A DNA stretch of 60,000 bases from Mesostigma viride (GCA_009746045.1 RPFO01000027.1:6016509-6076508); one strand, 5' to 3'; positions 20,001 to 31,039 are shown, counted from the stretch's first letter. The notes: generated by a model from the letters alone, not told the origin. A program made the numbers and translations.

Positions 20001-20679
20001 TGCAGGACCTGAGTTGAGAGGCATGTGGGCCTGGTTTGCCAGCATCTGTGGTCCGTCTTTGATGGTCCATAGCAGAATGCCTGATGAGGTGCTTGAGGAT
20101 GAGAAGCCTCGAGTCATAGCCCGGTTGGTGGAGAGTACCCCTGATCTGATTTTGTCTGGGATTGACTTTGCCCAGCCTATCACCTTGGAGATCTTTGTTG
20201 ACAGTTCCATGGATGCTCGCCAGGTTACCAAGGTCAGGGGGAGATCTGCTGCTCTGTTTGCTTTTTATCAGAGCAGGGCAAGTTTGTTCAGCTGGTACAG
20301 CAGACTGCAGAAGAGGGTCTGTATCAGTTCAGATGTGGCAGAATGCAGGGCCATATGCGAGGGGATCCAGTCCAGCCTGTACATAAAGGAGTTAATGCTG
20401 GAGCTGGCTTCAGTTACCCCTTGGACCTTGCAGATGGAGACGTTGTTGCTAACAGACAGCATGGGTATGGTCCAGTTTGTTCACAAGCAGCTGGCCAGGA
20501 GCCGGGACCTGGATTATTTGTTGCTGAAGGAGTTGGCCAGTTTGGTTGACTTGAAGCATATCCCTGGCGAGGAGAACCCTGCTGATGCATTGACAAAGCT
20601 GCCACACAAGGCCCCAGCCCAGTACAATGTACTGAGGAAGCTCATGAATGCTGACTGTCAAGTCGGTCTATCTGTCTAA
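17089..20679 (+). CDS. Pol polyprotein of inner element: integrase-protease-RT-RNase H
   Basis: Same 1185-residue frame as the minus-strand copy, with the same domain order: integrase (D189, D242, E272), protease (DTNA at 522-525), RT (D787; HGDD 881-884) and RNase H (D1027, E1074, D1112). There is no internal stop or frameshift, in contrast to its own gag. The frame is open from the nucleocapsid UGA; counting starts at a GTG at 17122 and there is no early ATG. By family knowledge it would be cut by its own protease into integrase and RT/RNase H. The only reading differences from the outer copy that I noticed are silent. Confidence 0.92.
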   Translation, partial: YEPAHIPEPWRVPPGVCNEAASDSSEGQPHALVKEPIGHDGASLVTTESMPAVAAVVTRQRARHGGAEPEVGPGDVDPGGSQKHSDRAGLAQDGQDEDRAGDSLTGTTLVPPVHKGSVHTLSANNDNKRFSLLYDIASRLHTMFGHAAQSLQVARRLGGSELYSICQQVAQACKCRLVARKPKQSHARTPILQPGHVQVDIQRIRGLKLLVAVDRYTKYKTLEILPDMEKPTLIAALKLTRSRYPGLELLQCDIQFECCENLPEFPELLITPRESHGQQGVVERAIQEIKTVLLVERIPRTSSAIVTSAWLRSVEDRLNLRTPMFFGDIAINPLMLHTRMLPADAEQAWKEKLEAKFLKLRQKDKGWSVLEPNVGQQVVVWKEPSFPGKRGSWHDGVVTRVEAAGHKCWVAIDGSQAVHRLSWSKIRPRGGNQGDLFQVPAGVQGGGDVELPDQGATAVSSPQGDPGPAPGVPSHTVVGQAGGQAAPPERPDTRPRGVRLSDIVQALQRAKKEPKVSKLVQLDEPEVAAMEIDTNAQVSVMGPQHTGELLVGEPSCPWVSDFSGRTHLRVLGEVTAPVMGVDVTFLVLEDYDGPVILGQNFLGNPGISIRATALRRDGWGMIPLENFRTTFPVRCRAKPVKGVKWDEGEVPPAASLVIPAVLHPSSIGITHRSLAAHSPLTYDQLVQEMSSPTLFEAWKLAFSKALEEWLQFECAAPTDRRPPASRKLALRFVLKRKVVDEVSVPHVRPVLNEYHGTGSLPGEELYTPGMLHDTWRILLCLYVGLLNRGAAMSSVLLDFKRAFLKSDPEVARRVWKQDEPYCVEVPAIWKLELHQQFLVILKGLEGLRSSPIIWRLTLQEALISECGLRVSSVDPCLLLAQWEGLPVYASLHGDDLHLLAPTTWLKKFIPVISGKFSLGKELWQEPNKPVVFCGMQATLFRRDGEWSIRLQAGGDYKQTIVKALPEKITQAAGPELRGMWAWFASICGPSLMVHSRMPDEVLEDEKPRVIARLVESTPDLILSGIDFAQPITLEIFVDSSMDARQVTKVRGRSAALFAFYQSRASLFSWYSRLQKRVCISSDVAECRAICEGIQSSLYIKELMLELASVTPWTLQMETLLLTDSMGMVQFVHKQLARSRDLDYLLLKELASLVDLKHIPGEENPADALTKLPHKAPAQYNVLRKLMNADCQVGLSV

Positions 20680-21427
20680 AAGCTGAGAGCTGGGTGCTTA
20701 AGTCTCTGGATATCAGGCTGGGAGCTTGATTGTACATAATCCTGAGCACACCTTGAGGGGTGAGACATGTCTCTGGTGTGGGAATGTCTGACATTGTCTC
20801 TGATGGAGAGATGTCTATCTGGGGTTTTCATCTCAGTCTGAGGTTTCCCCAGATCTGTGGTTTGTGGGCGGGGTTCGATTCCCTGGTGCCGTCTTAAGGC
20901 GGAGTTTCACGGACTGGCTGACCCATCCACCATGCTGGTGAGGTGGCGACAGGTCCCCTGATTTTCCACGGTTGGAACGAGTATAGGAGCTTGTGTTTTG
21001 CATGTGCTTCGCGTAGATGTTGTGTCTGGTTCGATAAGGGGCAGCAGACCGGCGCCGACTCCCGTCTGGGGGTCAGCAATGTTTTCTGATGAGCTGTTGT
21101 GGGTGATCTGTGGGGTTTCGCCTAAGGTCCTGAAGGTTGTACATACTTCTCAAGTTCTTAACTGAACACCTATGGGCTGCCACAGTTGGCCAACCTCTTG
21201 TACATGGGTAACACAACGAGCCTCCCGTGAAGGGATAGGGACTCATTGTAATTTGTTTGTGCTCCTGAGCCAGTATGGGTGCTATGTACATATAATAAGG
21301 AATCCAAGCTGACTGTCATGCCCAGCGGGTTGTGACTTGTAGTCTGGGGAGGATATCCAGTACCCATTGTGTGTGTTTGTATGTAGACTTGTGTGAGCTG
21401 CTACAGCTCAAGAAAAGAAAGGATTGG
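20680..21427 (+). other. 3' noncoding region and polypurine tract of inner element
   Basis: 748 nt with no protein signal, the same as 8147-8894 in inverted orientation. It ends in the purine tract AAGAAAAGAAAGGATTGG that abuts the 3' LTR. Confidence 0.7.
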
Positions 21428-22125
21428 AGTTAACGCCAAGCGCATTGGCGTGATCCTGATTCGGCATATCTCTGCGATTCCAGCGGCACCGGAACGAGTT
21501 CATTCCGACAAGTATCAAGAAAGTTATGGCGTTCCGACTTCCCGGTCGCGCGCGAGCGCGAGCCGGCTGTTCTTCTAAGTCGGACGTGAATATTTGCCGA
21601 CGACATATGGGGTCGACAGTAATTCCTGGGCTGACAGGAATTAGGTGCTGTACCTACGACGGTATTGGATTAATACGTCGTACGCAGGAAATAGGAACCT
21701 TAACCTGTGGTCTGTTGGTACCGCAGGCTTAGTCCTGGACTTCTAGGTGCAGATGCAATAATCACTGTGGTGACTGTACTCTGTGGTCACTGTGCCTGTA
21801 TGGCAGACCTACTGTATAGGAACTGGACGCTGTACAGGTAGTGAATACTGTACCGGGGGTGTTATTACTGAGCAGGCCTCCTAGGCTGCTCAGGACTAGC
21901 AAGCACAGTGCACAAGTATATAAACAATAGGCCAGTGCCAAATGGGCATCTCTTGCGAGCCCGCCTCACGTGTTGTGCCTTGACTTGGCAAGCTCGTGTG
22001 CAAGCCTCAAGTGTTGAGCGCTGTAAACATTATCCGATTTAACAAAGCTCCGTTTCCAACCATATTCACACATTGCTGCATTGCAACCATATCCTTCACA
22101 TTGCATGTGCTAAGAACGCTTAACT
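21428..22125 (+). repeat. 3' LTR of inner element
   Basis: 698 bp, near-identical to 14106-14800. Its last bases read AACGCTTAACT, with one inserted base relative to the other three LTRs. Confidence 0.95.
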
Positions 22126-22705
22126 GTTCCTGAAAAGGAACTCTTACACGCTCTGGAAACCTGCCGACTCTTGTTGCGCGCGGTCCTCCGGCGATGGCTT
22201 CCGCTGTCGCCCCGACCTCTGCAAGCCGCCTGTGATGCTCCGCTCCGCGTCGTTCACGCCTAACTGGACCCGCTGCAACACCCTCGTCGCCGATGCCGCC
22301 TGCGAAAGCACGTGGTACTCCCGCGCCCGCTACTGTCGGCACAAACTCGTGTCGCCCTGCGCCAGCTGCCTCCGCAACCTCGCCTCGCCTTGCTGCCAAC
22401 TCCGTCCGCACTCGCTCTGCTACTGCAGTAATCACCGTCTGGATGCCGACCAACCCGTGAAGCTCCTGCTCAAGGTCGTCGATGCTCCGGTGCTCCGGAA
22501 TGACGATGGTTTGTACGTGTCGCAGAATTCGCTCCCAGTCTTCGACCTGGTCGTCGACGAATTGCACGAAGCTGCGATTTACAGGCGGACGATCTGCAAG
22601 CAACAAAGATAGATCCCGAACGACACGGCGTAATTCAGGAGAAATCGAACCCCCAGCAGACTGCCGAAACCGGAAATCCTGCTGCCGTTGTTCCTCCTGC
22701 ACCAT
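22126..22705 (-). pseudogene. ORF1, 5' part, outer element (split by nested insertion)
   Basis: It begins with the same ATG and N-terminus as the intact inner ORF1 and runs to the insertion point at 22126. Relative to the inner copy it has one extra base near 22268 and two extra bases near 22175-22190 (net +3), so a stretch of about 25-30 residues is read in another frame before the original frame returns. The protein is cut by the nested element. Confidence 0.88.
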
Positions 22706-22798
22706 TCACCACCGGACGAGCTCCTCTCGTCGTCAAAGCTGCACACCGCAACCGGCAACGACCCTCCTGGCCGTTCCGCTGAGACTGATTGTAATTTG

Positions 22799-23494
22799 AG
22801 TTAACGTTCTTCGCACACGCAATGTGAAGGATATGGTTGCAATGCAGCAATGTGTGAATATGGTTGGAAACGGAGCTTTGTTAAATCGGATAATGTTTAC
22901 AGCGCTCAACACTTGAGGCTTGCACACGAGCTTGCCAAGTCAAGGCACAACACGTGAGGCGGGCTCGCAAGAGATGCCCATTTGGCACTGGCCTATTTTT
23001 ATATACTTGTGCACTGTGCTTGCTAGTCCTGAGCAGCCTAGGAGGCCTGCTCAGTAATAACACTCCCGGTACAGTATTCACTACCTGTACAGCGCCCAGC
23101 TCCTATACAGTAGGTCTGCCATACAGGCACAGTGACCACAGAGTACAGTCACCACAGTGATTATTGCATCTGCACCTAGAAGTCCAGGACTAAGCCTGCG
23201 GTACCAACAGACCACAGGTTAAGGTTCCTATTTCCTGCGTACGACGTATTAATCCAATACCGTCGTAGGTACAGCACCTAATTCCTGTCAGCCCAGGAAT
23301 TACTGTCGACCCCATATGTCGTCGGCAAATATTCACGTCCGACTTAGAAGAACAGCCGGCTCGCGCTCGCGCGCGACCGGGAAGTCGGAACGCCATAACT
23401 TTCTTGATACTTGTCGGAATGAACTCGTTCCGGTGCCGCTGGAATCGCAGAGATATGCCGAATCAGGATCACGCCAATGCGCTTGGCGTTAACT
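22799..23494 (-). repeat. 5' LTR of outer element
   Basis: 696 bp with AGTTAACG...CGTTAACT ends, followed outside by CACTA. It differs from the 3' LTR at 7450-8146 mainly in the short T/A run near 22997. Confidence 0.95.
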
Positions 23495-23499
23495 CACTA

Positions 23500-24325
23500 G
23501 CCGGCGCGGTCGCCAGGGAGGGCAGCGGTGAGAGGAAAATTGATGGATTTGTGGGAAGTGGGGGAGATTCCAGGAAGGATTATGGGGGTTCCTGTTCCTG
23601 CTGTTCCAGTCCAGACATCCAGAGTTTCCAGTCACATTGCCCTGTGATTTGTTCCAGTTTCCAGTGGTGCCTCATGTGATGAGGGCACGGTATCATGTTG
23701 CTTGAGTTGACCGTGAAATGGCATGCTTGACCTGGGGTAGGTAGCCGGCCTTAGGCCAACCAGGACCTGGTTCTTGGTGTAAGGTCCCGGTAGATAGGAC
23801 AAACGTGGGAGTCGGAAGGTGGACACTATAGGAATGACTTCGTGGTGGGAAGACAGCCAGTAGGCAAGGTGGAGCGCCCCACACCTATAATGCCAATGGA
23901 TGCCCTGTACCGTCAGTACTGGGAATATCCCCGCCGTCTGGAGCAGTCTCTAGTCATGGAAGCCCCGCCATGGCGAAAAAGTCAAACGAGCTGTTCATTC
24001 AGGCGACTGTTAACCCACGCGGAGAAGTTTCTGTGGTCAAAACCCGAAAGCCCTCACGTGATAGGATCTGGTTTCCTCCCTTTGGCCTATAGTAGGGAGA
24101 GACTTTGATTACGTCAAGACTTGTCCTTGTGTGGCGAGTTTTGGGGTTTTAGTGGCCCGTTGGAGAACAAGGGTTGGGACATAGTACCCCTATGGTCAAC
24201 CTACGGCCGCGATGATCAGCGACCGATTGGCTACTCAGAATTGATTGTTGTGTGTGTTTTCTTTTCCTGTGCTTCTTCACCTCTATGACGGTAGAGACTA
24301 CCGTCCCCCTGGGGAGGGGGAGGAG
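23500..24325. other. No recognisable gene
   Basis: Mixed sequence. It ends in the purine tract CTGGGGAGGGGGAGGAG just before 24326, which may belong to an old LTR element, but no pol fragment was recognised in it. Confidence 0.35.
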
Positions 24326-25198
24326 TGTTGCGTGCCCGACCCTTGGAACGGGCGCAACAATGGAATAAATTATATATTTTGGCTTGTTGTCATAGTCCGT
24401 AGGAAGTCCTTTGGGAAGTCCTCATTTCGGGACTTAATTTGGGAATTGTCCCTTGGTCAGGACTTTTGTATGGAAATATGATAGTTTGTGTTATTCGGAC
24501 CAGTTATTTTGGGCCTAGGTTGATGTATGCGATCTTCTAGGGGCCGGTGCAGTCACGCCACGCTGCGTACTTTATAGCTGGTTGAGATATTGTACTCATG
24601 CGTGGATTCTGTAGCCTGGCGAGGGTCGATGTCGACCCGAGGATCTTGTGTGGACTGCATGTTTCGGAGTTCTCTGGAAGGTCGGCGCCATGTCGGCGCC
24701 TCTTGCCAGCTTAGTTAGTCTCCATGCTTTGCTGTAGACTAAGTCTCAAAGGCATTGTGAATACAACGTATGAATAAGCCTTGTAAATTAACCTACGTTG
24801 GTATGTGAATATAAATACCACGTGGGCTATGCAGATAGGAATGCTAGTCGAGTCGCATACGTTTCCCTAGATAGGTACTTTGGGTACTGGGGTACGTGAC
24901 AGATGTCAGTACCCAGTATACGTAGTGTCCTGTCATTGGACGGTACTAGAGTATCCTAGATAGGGACCGTACTGCAGCGTGCATTGATCTGTGATCACAC
25001 GATGCAGTGACTAGACTGCGACCTGTCATCGTGCGGCCTCGGGCCAACGGTCTGCACCCAACGGTCACTGGCGGCGCAGCCAGTGAGAGGAACGTTGATA
25101 AAGGGTAAACCTATTTTCTAATGAACCAAGCAATTCATTGCTCATTGCTCACAGTGCTCTCAAGCAATATACCACGTCGTTCATTCCCATTTACTAGC
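24326..25198 (+). mobile_element. LTR-like remnant
   Basis: It starts TGTTGCGTGCCC right after a G/A-rich tract, contains a clean TATA box (TATAAATA at 24810-24817), and is followed at 25200 by TGGTGGCAGACC, which resembles a primer binding site. A purine tract on the left and a primer-site-like sequence on the right are not normally both present at one solo LTR, so the reading is uncertain. No partner LTR was found. Confidence 0.35.
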
Positions 25199-26170
25199 TT
25201 GGTGGCAGACCTAGGTGAAATTGGTCCGAGGACGAGAGTCTCGTCCTCTTGGTTTGATGAATGTAAAGTGCGATGAAGCCTGGGGCACTTATCCATTTGT
25301 AATTGGTCTTGCTAGCCATTACAGTAAGTGTGTATTAAATAGCTTGGCATCAAGCCGCGGTGCCAGATATCTCACGACCCCAGTCGTGAAGTGCAATCTG
25401 CATTAGGCCACCTTGATTCTTCCTATGACCGGCACAGTTGATCTTTCGCGACGTAGCTCAGGTTTAGGTGTAAATATGGGTTTGTTACAGGTTGCGACCT
25501 CGCCGAGTAGGGCGGGGCGTCTCACTGAGGCGGCAAATGGCCTCCGGGTGGGTGGGAACTGCGGTGTTTCAGGCCCACACAGCGTGTCGTTATTTGTCTC
25601 CCGACTTTTTCCTTTTTTCAGTCCCCTTCATAAGCTTCAGTTGACTGCGAGTTGCCATCTGTGAAGCGGACGAATCGAATCTCGACTACTAGAGTTACGG
25701 TCGGCTTTGCGCCTTCTTTTGGGGGGGATGCGAAGCATCCCCCCCCCCTTGTAGTTATCTTAAAATCTAGTACAGTACTGTACTGTACAACGTACCTAGT
25801 TGCGCGGTCACTCCTTTTACTGTCCGTCGTCCCTCCAAATTCTCGGAGGGAACCCCCAAATTTTATAGCGCTGGCCTTTGTCCCGTCGTCGGCTGTCCCC
25901 AGGAAGTGCGGGAGCACCAGGCACCTCCTCGAATGTACAGAACGCATTGCCATGCCGCGCTCATGCCCTCCCTTTTCCTTCACTAAGGCAGAAAGGCTGT
26001 AAGAGAGAGTCATACAAAAGGAGCCCTGCACCTACGTGGCCGGTGGCTACAACTGCATTCCAAATTTCCCCATATCCTTATTTTAATTTCAGCAATCGCC
26101 AATTAAATCGGTAAAGTCACGTGAACCGGGGAACTGGGTGCCGCAGAGGGATCGACCCGCAACACTGCCG
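25199..26170. other. No recognisable gene; contains a G/C hairpin
   Basis: Short frames only. A strong hairpin lies at 25721-25745. The stretch ends at the start of the candidate membrane-protein exon. Confidence 0.35.
25721..25745. repeat. Perfect hairpin, 11-bp stem with GAA loop
   Basis: Stem GGGGGGGATGC, loop GAA, then the exact complement. GC-rich palindromes of this sort are common in chlorophyte organelle genomes; no other organelle signal was seen here. Confidence 0.8.
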
Positions 26171-26991
26171 ATGCCTCAGCCTTGCGGACACGTGGAGTAC
26201 CGCAATGGCGACTCGGTCTTGGGTAATTGTATAATAAGACCAGTCAAGGCAGCCACGCGCGGTTGCAGCACCAGCCTGGCCGTGGTCTCTGCCCTGTCGC
26301 TATTACTGCTGTCATCGTTGACGATGTTGAAAGTCGGCATCATCCGATTAAGCTCGTCAGCTTTGCCTGATGGCGAGGCTTCTGTGCGGTCCGCCACGTC
26401 CTCCATCGAGGTTACCCGGGCTAGTACTGCTAGTGTTGTCGATGCAGCTGGCAATACTATCGGCCCAATTGATGGGGGAGGAAACCGTAACATCGCCATG
26501 ATCGATCCCGTGGCTTATCAAAGTTCCGGCAACGACCACCATGCTAGTGATGCTACCAAGTCAATGACCAAGCTGCCAAGGGCATCTAAACAGAATTCCA
26601 AGAGTGCGGCGGGGAAAGTGCAGGCAAATTCAGGCCAGCTGACATCTGGGGGCCGTGAAAACGCTGCAGCTGCCGCAGATATACCAGTACTGTTTTCCGA
26701 AGGTGCGGTACTACCAGCCACGCCGACATTAATCTTAGTAGATAAAAATGATGAAGGCAGCCTTGACGGCGTGGACCATCATGATATCGAAAGGAATCTA
26801 GCTGTGACACCGAGATGGGAAGAGCTGCCCAGCTCGCCGGCTCGACTCAGCTTCGCGGGCCTCGATCGCGACGCAACGACACGGCAATCGACGAAGGAGG
26901 GCGAGATGATGGCGGACGACAGTGCGGGTGGCTTGCAGCCGGCCGCAAGCACCGCGTCCTCGCACACAACTGCCATCATGGATACAAAGGT
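26171..26991 (+). CDS. Putative first exon of a type II membrane protein
   Basis: From the ATG at 26171 about 270 codons are open. A short basic N-terminus is followed by one hydrophobic segment (SLAVVSALSLLLLSSLTMLKVGII, about residues 32-55), then a long hydrophilic Ser/Ala/Asp-rich region with no known domain. This layout (short cytosolic tail, signal anchor, stem) is typical of Golgi enzymes, whose catalytic domains would be in later exons. The frame runs into ACAAAG/GTGTGTGA at 26991/26992, a possible splice donor, and stops 24 nt later if unspliced. A candidate next exon starts at 27105. No catalytic motif is visible, so the function is unknown. Confidence 0.45.
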
Positions 26992-27104
26992 GTGTGATCC
27001 TATGCAGCTGGGTTGAAATCCTTGTTGAGCAAATTCCTTTATTGGCTAATAAGCATGTGTCATAATTAACGCGCCGGATCGCGTGCTCTGCATGAATATT
27101 GCAG

Positions 27105-27245
27105 GCACTACATGACCCGTGCATCAGTACATGCATCAAGTCATCAACCCTTGGAAGGGCTGCACTGTCCATGCACGCCTCACTGGTCGTGCATGCGGCA
27201 AAAAAATTGCCCACATGCACAGCAGCGTTGCATGCTCAGCTATGA
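27105..27245 (+). CDS. Candidate second exon of the membrane-protein gene
   Basis: The sequence GAATATTGCAG ends at 27104, a plausible acceptor, and the following 46 codons are open in the phase left by the donor at 26991, up to a TGA at 27243. They contain several Cys and His residues but no recognised domain. The downstream donor is not identifiable, so this is weak. Confidence 0.2.
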   Translation, partial: ALHDPCISTCIKSSTLGRAALSMHASLVVHAAKKLPTCTAALHAQL

Positions 27246-27249
27246 TAGT

Positions 27250-29621
27250 TGTTTGGTTTCTCGATCTTTGTTGGTTTCTCGATCTACGTCGTATTTCCAT
27301 ATTCCCATCCATGGTCTAGTACCAAGCTGTAGTTTGGCATTGTCCTCTACAGGCAGGAATGGCTTGATCTACTGTATGTAAGGTCCGGCCTGGAAAACTT
27401 GAGGAGATAAGTGCAGAATTATATACTACTATACAAGGATCAATTGATTGAGACATTGGAGGCCTAGTAGCAGGCATGTTGGAGGGCATACTACATAGGA
27501 TAGGAACGGGAATAATATATACATACTGGATAGTAAGAATACAAATTATTAATATAGTAGGGATAGAGATGAAAACTGGCGCCCGAATTTAAATATCAGG
27601 TAGCCTAGTATCAGGGACGGGATAGGCCATTGGTGACATCACTGACAGATGGGCCGCCTGGAAAGCTACTTGTAATATTAGGAAAGGTGAAGGGGAAGCT
27701 AATTCAATGGCCGGGGCCCAATAAAGAAGCTAGACCAGTCTGCAATGGTGCAGTGGGCCGTAGGGGCCGCGGTGGGGCCAAGGCCAAACAAAGGGACAGC
27801 CGAACTTAGCCAACAAGCAAGGCCCCATGCCCAGCCAGGGATATATATTGAGTGAGGAACCGTTGGATATACCGGGAGGGCTATAGGCCTGATCACGAGT
27901 CAGGATTGTGCACATGGCTGATGAGGCCGAGTGAGGAATTGACTGCGCAAGGGCCGGCGAGCTACAGCCGGGCTAGAGGCCAGACATTATAGGGGCACCT
28001 GGGCACGATGGGTGCGCAGCCAGCCAAGCTGGCCAGGGCTGTCAGATTGAGGCTACCGCTAGTAAAATGCCAGGGCAAGAGCAAGGGCAGGGAAAGCGCT
28101 GCTTGGTCAGCAGAGGGATCAATTGGGAAGGGGGCAATCTTGGAATGAGGCCTGCAACTTGATCATCTGGCGGCAAACAATTGATCTGATTGTGAGGCAC
28201 AGAGCACTGTCCTGGCATTATGCTTCAACCTTAGTATTGTAATATAAACCAGGAAACCAGGAAAGTGGTTTTTAGGGCATTTGCCGTATATCTGTTGGCC
28301 AGTCATCTGGCCTGTCAGAGGTGGCTCGTGGTTCTTATTGGGAGAAAAAGAAGTAATAAACTCAGGGCTCCGATGGCCATTGAACTAGTAAGATACTTCG
28401 TATGCCTTATTTTGTACCCGGCCACGACATATAAACTGAGTCCATGGTGCCGCGATTCGTGATGGTTTCTTGTTAAATTGGTGACTGTATGCAGTGAGGA
28501 CATCTACACTACTGTATGAAGTCGCAGGGATAATATGTGAGATCATGAACAGGGCTTTGTGTCAGCTCGTCTCAGTAAAGATTGCAGCTGGCGCACCTGG
28601 ACGGCAGACGCACGTGCTGACATAAAATTACATGTCCTAGTTGACTCAGAATCATCTAGAATCGCCATTGTTTTTATACAGATTGTGGTATGCTGTACAT
28701 CAATAATCACGTGATATTATCGCAGTGTCCGCGATGACATGAAATGGCACTGGCAATGGCCACATCCATGGATAGGTGTGGATTTTTTCTTATGACTTAC
28801 TTGGATAAGCAAGTGTCCCCTGCCGATTGGCCTGAAAACGTCGTTGGCATAATCTCAATTTTAAAAATTGACGTTGGCCAAGATGTTTGTCAATTATGGG
28901 GTCAAGACCCTCTGGCCGGCTGATGCGCATCGAAGTTGTTTCTTTCCGGACGGCCGCCCATCCCACATGGCACCCGGTATTTCTTGTTCGCTGAAGAAGG
29001 CACTTGCTTCTGCATCCTGGGACGATGAAATGTCACTATTTAGACCTGTGTGCTGAGCTGGTGCTGGGCTCTTTTTGTCCTTTGTAGTGGCTCTTAGTTA
29101 GTCTTGCATGGCGTCCCCAGAGCCCATGAGTCCAATTCTTTCTTATGTTTGCTTGCCCAGTGTCCCTGGAGCCAGTCACCATGATCGAGATGCCATTGAA
29201 ATTGCCACACAGTGTGGCAATTGGCAGTCTGCTGCGCTTGATTGCAAATCACTTAAGCAATTCAATCTCACTTTGCATCCCATTATTAGGTTTTTTCCCC
29301 GTTCTATGTAACGCGAATTGCGTGAAGCCAGGCCTTTCAGAAACAAGTAATATACTGTATAGTCAGGCCTCTCCTGCCCATAATGCGATGTGCTAACACC
29401 ACCAGTTGTAATCATGGCATGTGCAGTATGCATGTATCCACAAGTCTTACTATGTATATATCATATGTCGTGGCCTGCAAAATGTGCATTCTTTTTTAAA
29501 CTGCTACATCATTGATCACAAATGTAACCAGCGCTCGTTTCCAACGGCCGGGCAACTGCAAGGGAGGAAGCTTTTGCAGGCAGCAACAGGTGCGTGCCTG
29601 CACTCAACCTAAATGTAGGTC
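27250..29621. other. Intergenic region, no recognisable gene
   Basis: Only short frames, none with a known motif. No repeats of the families seen elsewhere in the window were recognised. It ends at the ATTAT target site of the next element. Confidence 0.35.
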
Positions 29622-29626
29622 ATTAT

Positions 29627-30146
29627 AGTTATGGCACTCGTGCAATGGATGCGAACGTGTGTTGGATTATGCAATGGCTGGCATAATATCAACCCATGCA
29701 AGCTTGCCAAGCTGGATTGCATGGGCACGTAGGTTAGGGTAACCTAGCTATCCTGCACTAGTGCTAACCAATGAGATGCTGGCTCCGTCCAGCTAGATCT
29801 ACTCCAGCTAGGACTGATACGATGCCCGCAGGCACCGACTGCCTAACAGCACTACGTGGATGGTCCTGGACCTCCCTAGGACCTCCGTACAGGACTAGCA
29901 CTGCAACCACCTTGTGGTCTGCATCACAGCTCATCAACCCTACCACGTGAATACCCACGTGCGTGTGCCCTACATATCTCAGTGCTAATATCTAGCACCC
30001 ACGTGCCCAATATGGCACGTGCGGATCTAAATCCTAGTAGAGATATGTCCAGTGTACTACACCACCGTCCATGTCCGTATCCCACTTGGGAGACGGGGAC
30101 AACGCCACGTGTACTGATAGTCTAGGCCTGAAGCCCTAGAATAACT
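29627..30146 (-). repeat. 3' LTR, family 2
   Basis: 520 bp, AGTTAT to ATAACT. It contains several CACGTG and related short palindromes (29944-30022). On the element strand the preceding sequence CCAAAGAAAAGTAATAATGGG (30147-30167) is the likely polypurine tract. Confidence 0.93.
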
Positions 30147-30521
30147 CCCATTATTACTTTTCTTTGGGGAGTGAGGGGAAGACTCTTCCCACAACCCACT
30201 CATATGCCAACCACTACTGATAAGCAAGGTTCCCCACAGGGACAACCAGGACACTGAAAGAGATGCATTTATAAAAGCGCCCATAGCTCCTCCGTGTTGG
30301 ATACAACATCCCCACTGGTTGGGTGCCTGTGTTAGGAAAACCATTGTCAGAAAAATATGACCACACGTTTTATTGACAAAGAACAAGCCATCAATAAAGG
30401 AGGACCCTTCTGACCTCAATCTTTAATGACGCAAAGAGAGTCTTACGGGTGGGACACTTCAGACCCTGCCACCCCATGACCACCCTCCTATCTGGTGCTA
30501 ATAGCCCTAGGCTGAGGCACT

Positions 30522-31039
30522 TCACCCTCTGCCGTTATATGGGTTCATCAGCGTGTATAGGACTCTGTACTGAGGCCCTGCAGCCTGTGGCACTTTTGTG
30601 AGTGCATCTGCTGCATTGTCAGGGTCTCGGATGTGAGTCTTGGACTCCAGATAGGTACACTCCTGCTTGAGGACAATCCAGTCCAAATCGGTGTGCACAG
30701 CCAAGGGGTTGTCCAGGAAAGAGAGAAGGGATTGACTGTCAGTCAGCAGATGGGATTTGACACCAGCATAACTACCAGCCTGATGCTGCAACCACACCAG
30801 CAGATGGTTCAAGTACCTGGCATGCAACACAGCTGAGACCACAGCACGGCATTCAGCTACATTGCTGCTGACTGCCTTGCGCTTGTGGAGTCTGCTGAAC
30901 CAGGAAACCAAAGATTGCTTGCCAGTGGGGTTAGACAACATAAATAGCCTGCCTCTCTGGCTTGTACCTTAGTGACTACCCGTGACTCCATGGAACTGTC
31001 CATCATGCATGTGATGTGGATGGGTTGGAACAGATCCAA
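30522..31039 (-). pseudogene. RNase H domain, family 2 (frame-shifted from RT)
   Basis: The domain begins in one frame (HITCMMDSSMESRVVTKVQ, first catalytic Asp) and continues in another (SNPTGKQSLVSWFSRLHKRKAVSSNVAECRA, catalytic Glu; LLTDSQSLL, Asp), ending near DPDNAADALTKVP, the usual Copia RNase H C-terminus. Breaks lie near 31040 (from RT) and near 30945. It degrades the RNA strand during reverse transcription by family analogy. Clear similarity to residues 1018-1165 of the family 1 pol. Confidence 0.85.

Larger units (their letters stand above)
14106..22125 (+). mobile_element. Inner LTR retrotransposon (family 1), complete, nested in the outer copy
   Basis: LTRs at 14106-14800 and 21428-22125 flank a full internal region on the plus strand: leader 14801-14893, ORF1, gag, nucleocapsid, pol, about 750 nt noncoding, purine tract AAGAAAAGAAAGGATTGG (about 21410-21427). 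It inserted in antisense orientation into ORF1 of a near-identical sister element, duplicating GTTCC. The two LTRs differ at only a handful of positions (for example a TG loss in the left one and an extra C at the right end), so this insertion is also young. No TGG-type primer binding site follows the left LTR (it reads CAAATTACAACCAG). Confidence 0.95.
7450..23494 (-). mobile_element. Outer LTR retrotransposon (family 1), complete, carrying a nested copy
   Basis: LTRs at 7450-8146 (3') and 22799-23494 (5') have the same orientation and are nearly identical. The 5-bp sequence CACTA lies immediately outside both ends (7445-7449 and 23495-23499), a clean target-site duplication. On the minus strand the order is 5' LTR, leader, ORF1, gag, nucleocapsid, pol (INT-PR-RT-RH), about 750 nt of noncoding sequence, polypurine tract, 3' LTR. 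ORF1 is split by the inner element at GTTCC. Without the insertion the element would be about 8 kb. The LTR pair shows only a couple of differences, so it inserted recently. Pol and gag are open, but ORF1 is interrupted. Confidence 0.95.

Noticed and set aside
20870-20900. tRNA gene at GGTTCGATTCC in the 3' noncoding region of family 1
   Set aside because: A T-arm can be drawn, but no acceptor, D or anticodon arm pairs upstream. The sequence is simply part of the element (also at 8690).
7450-23494. Simple inverted duplication or assembly palindrome artefact
   Set aside because: The two halves differ by many small indels, and each element has its own 5-bp target duplication. Two insertions explain every boundary.
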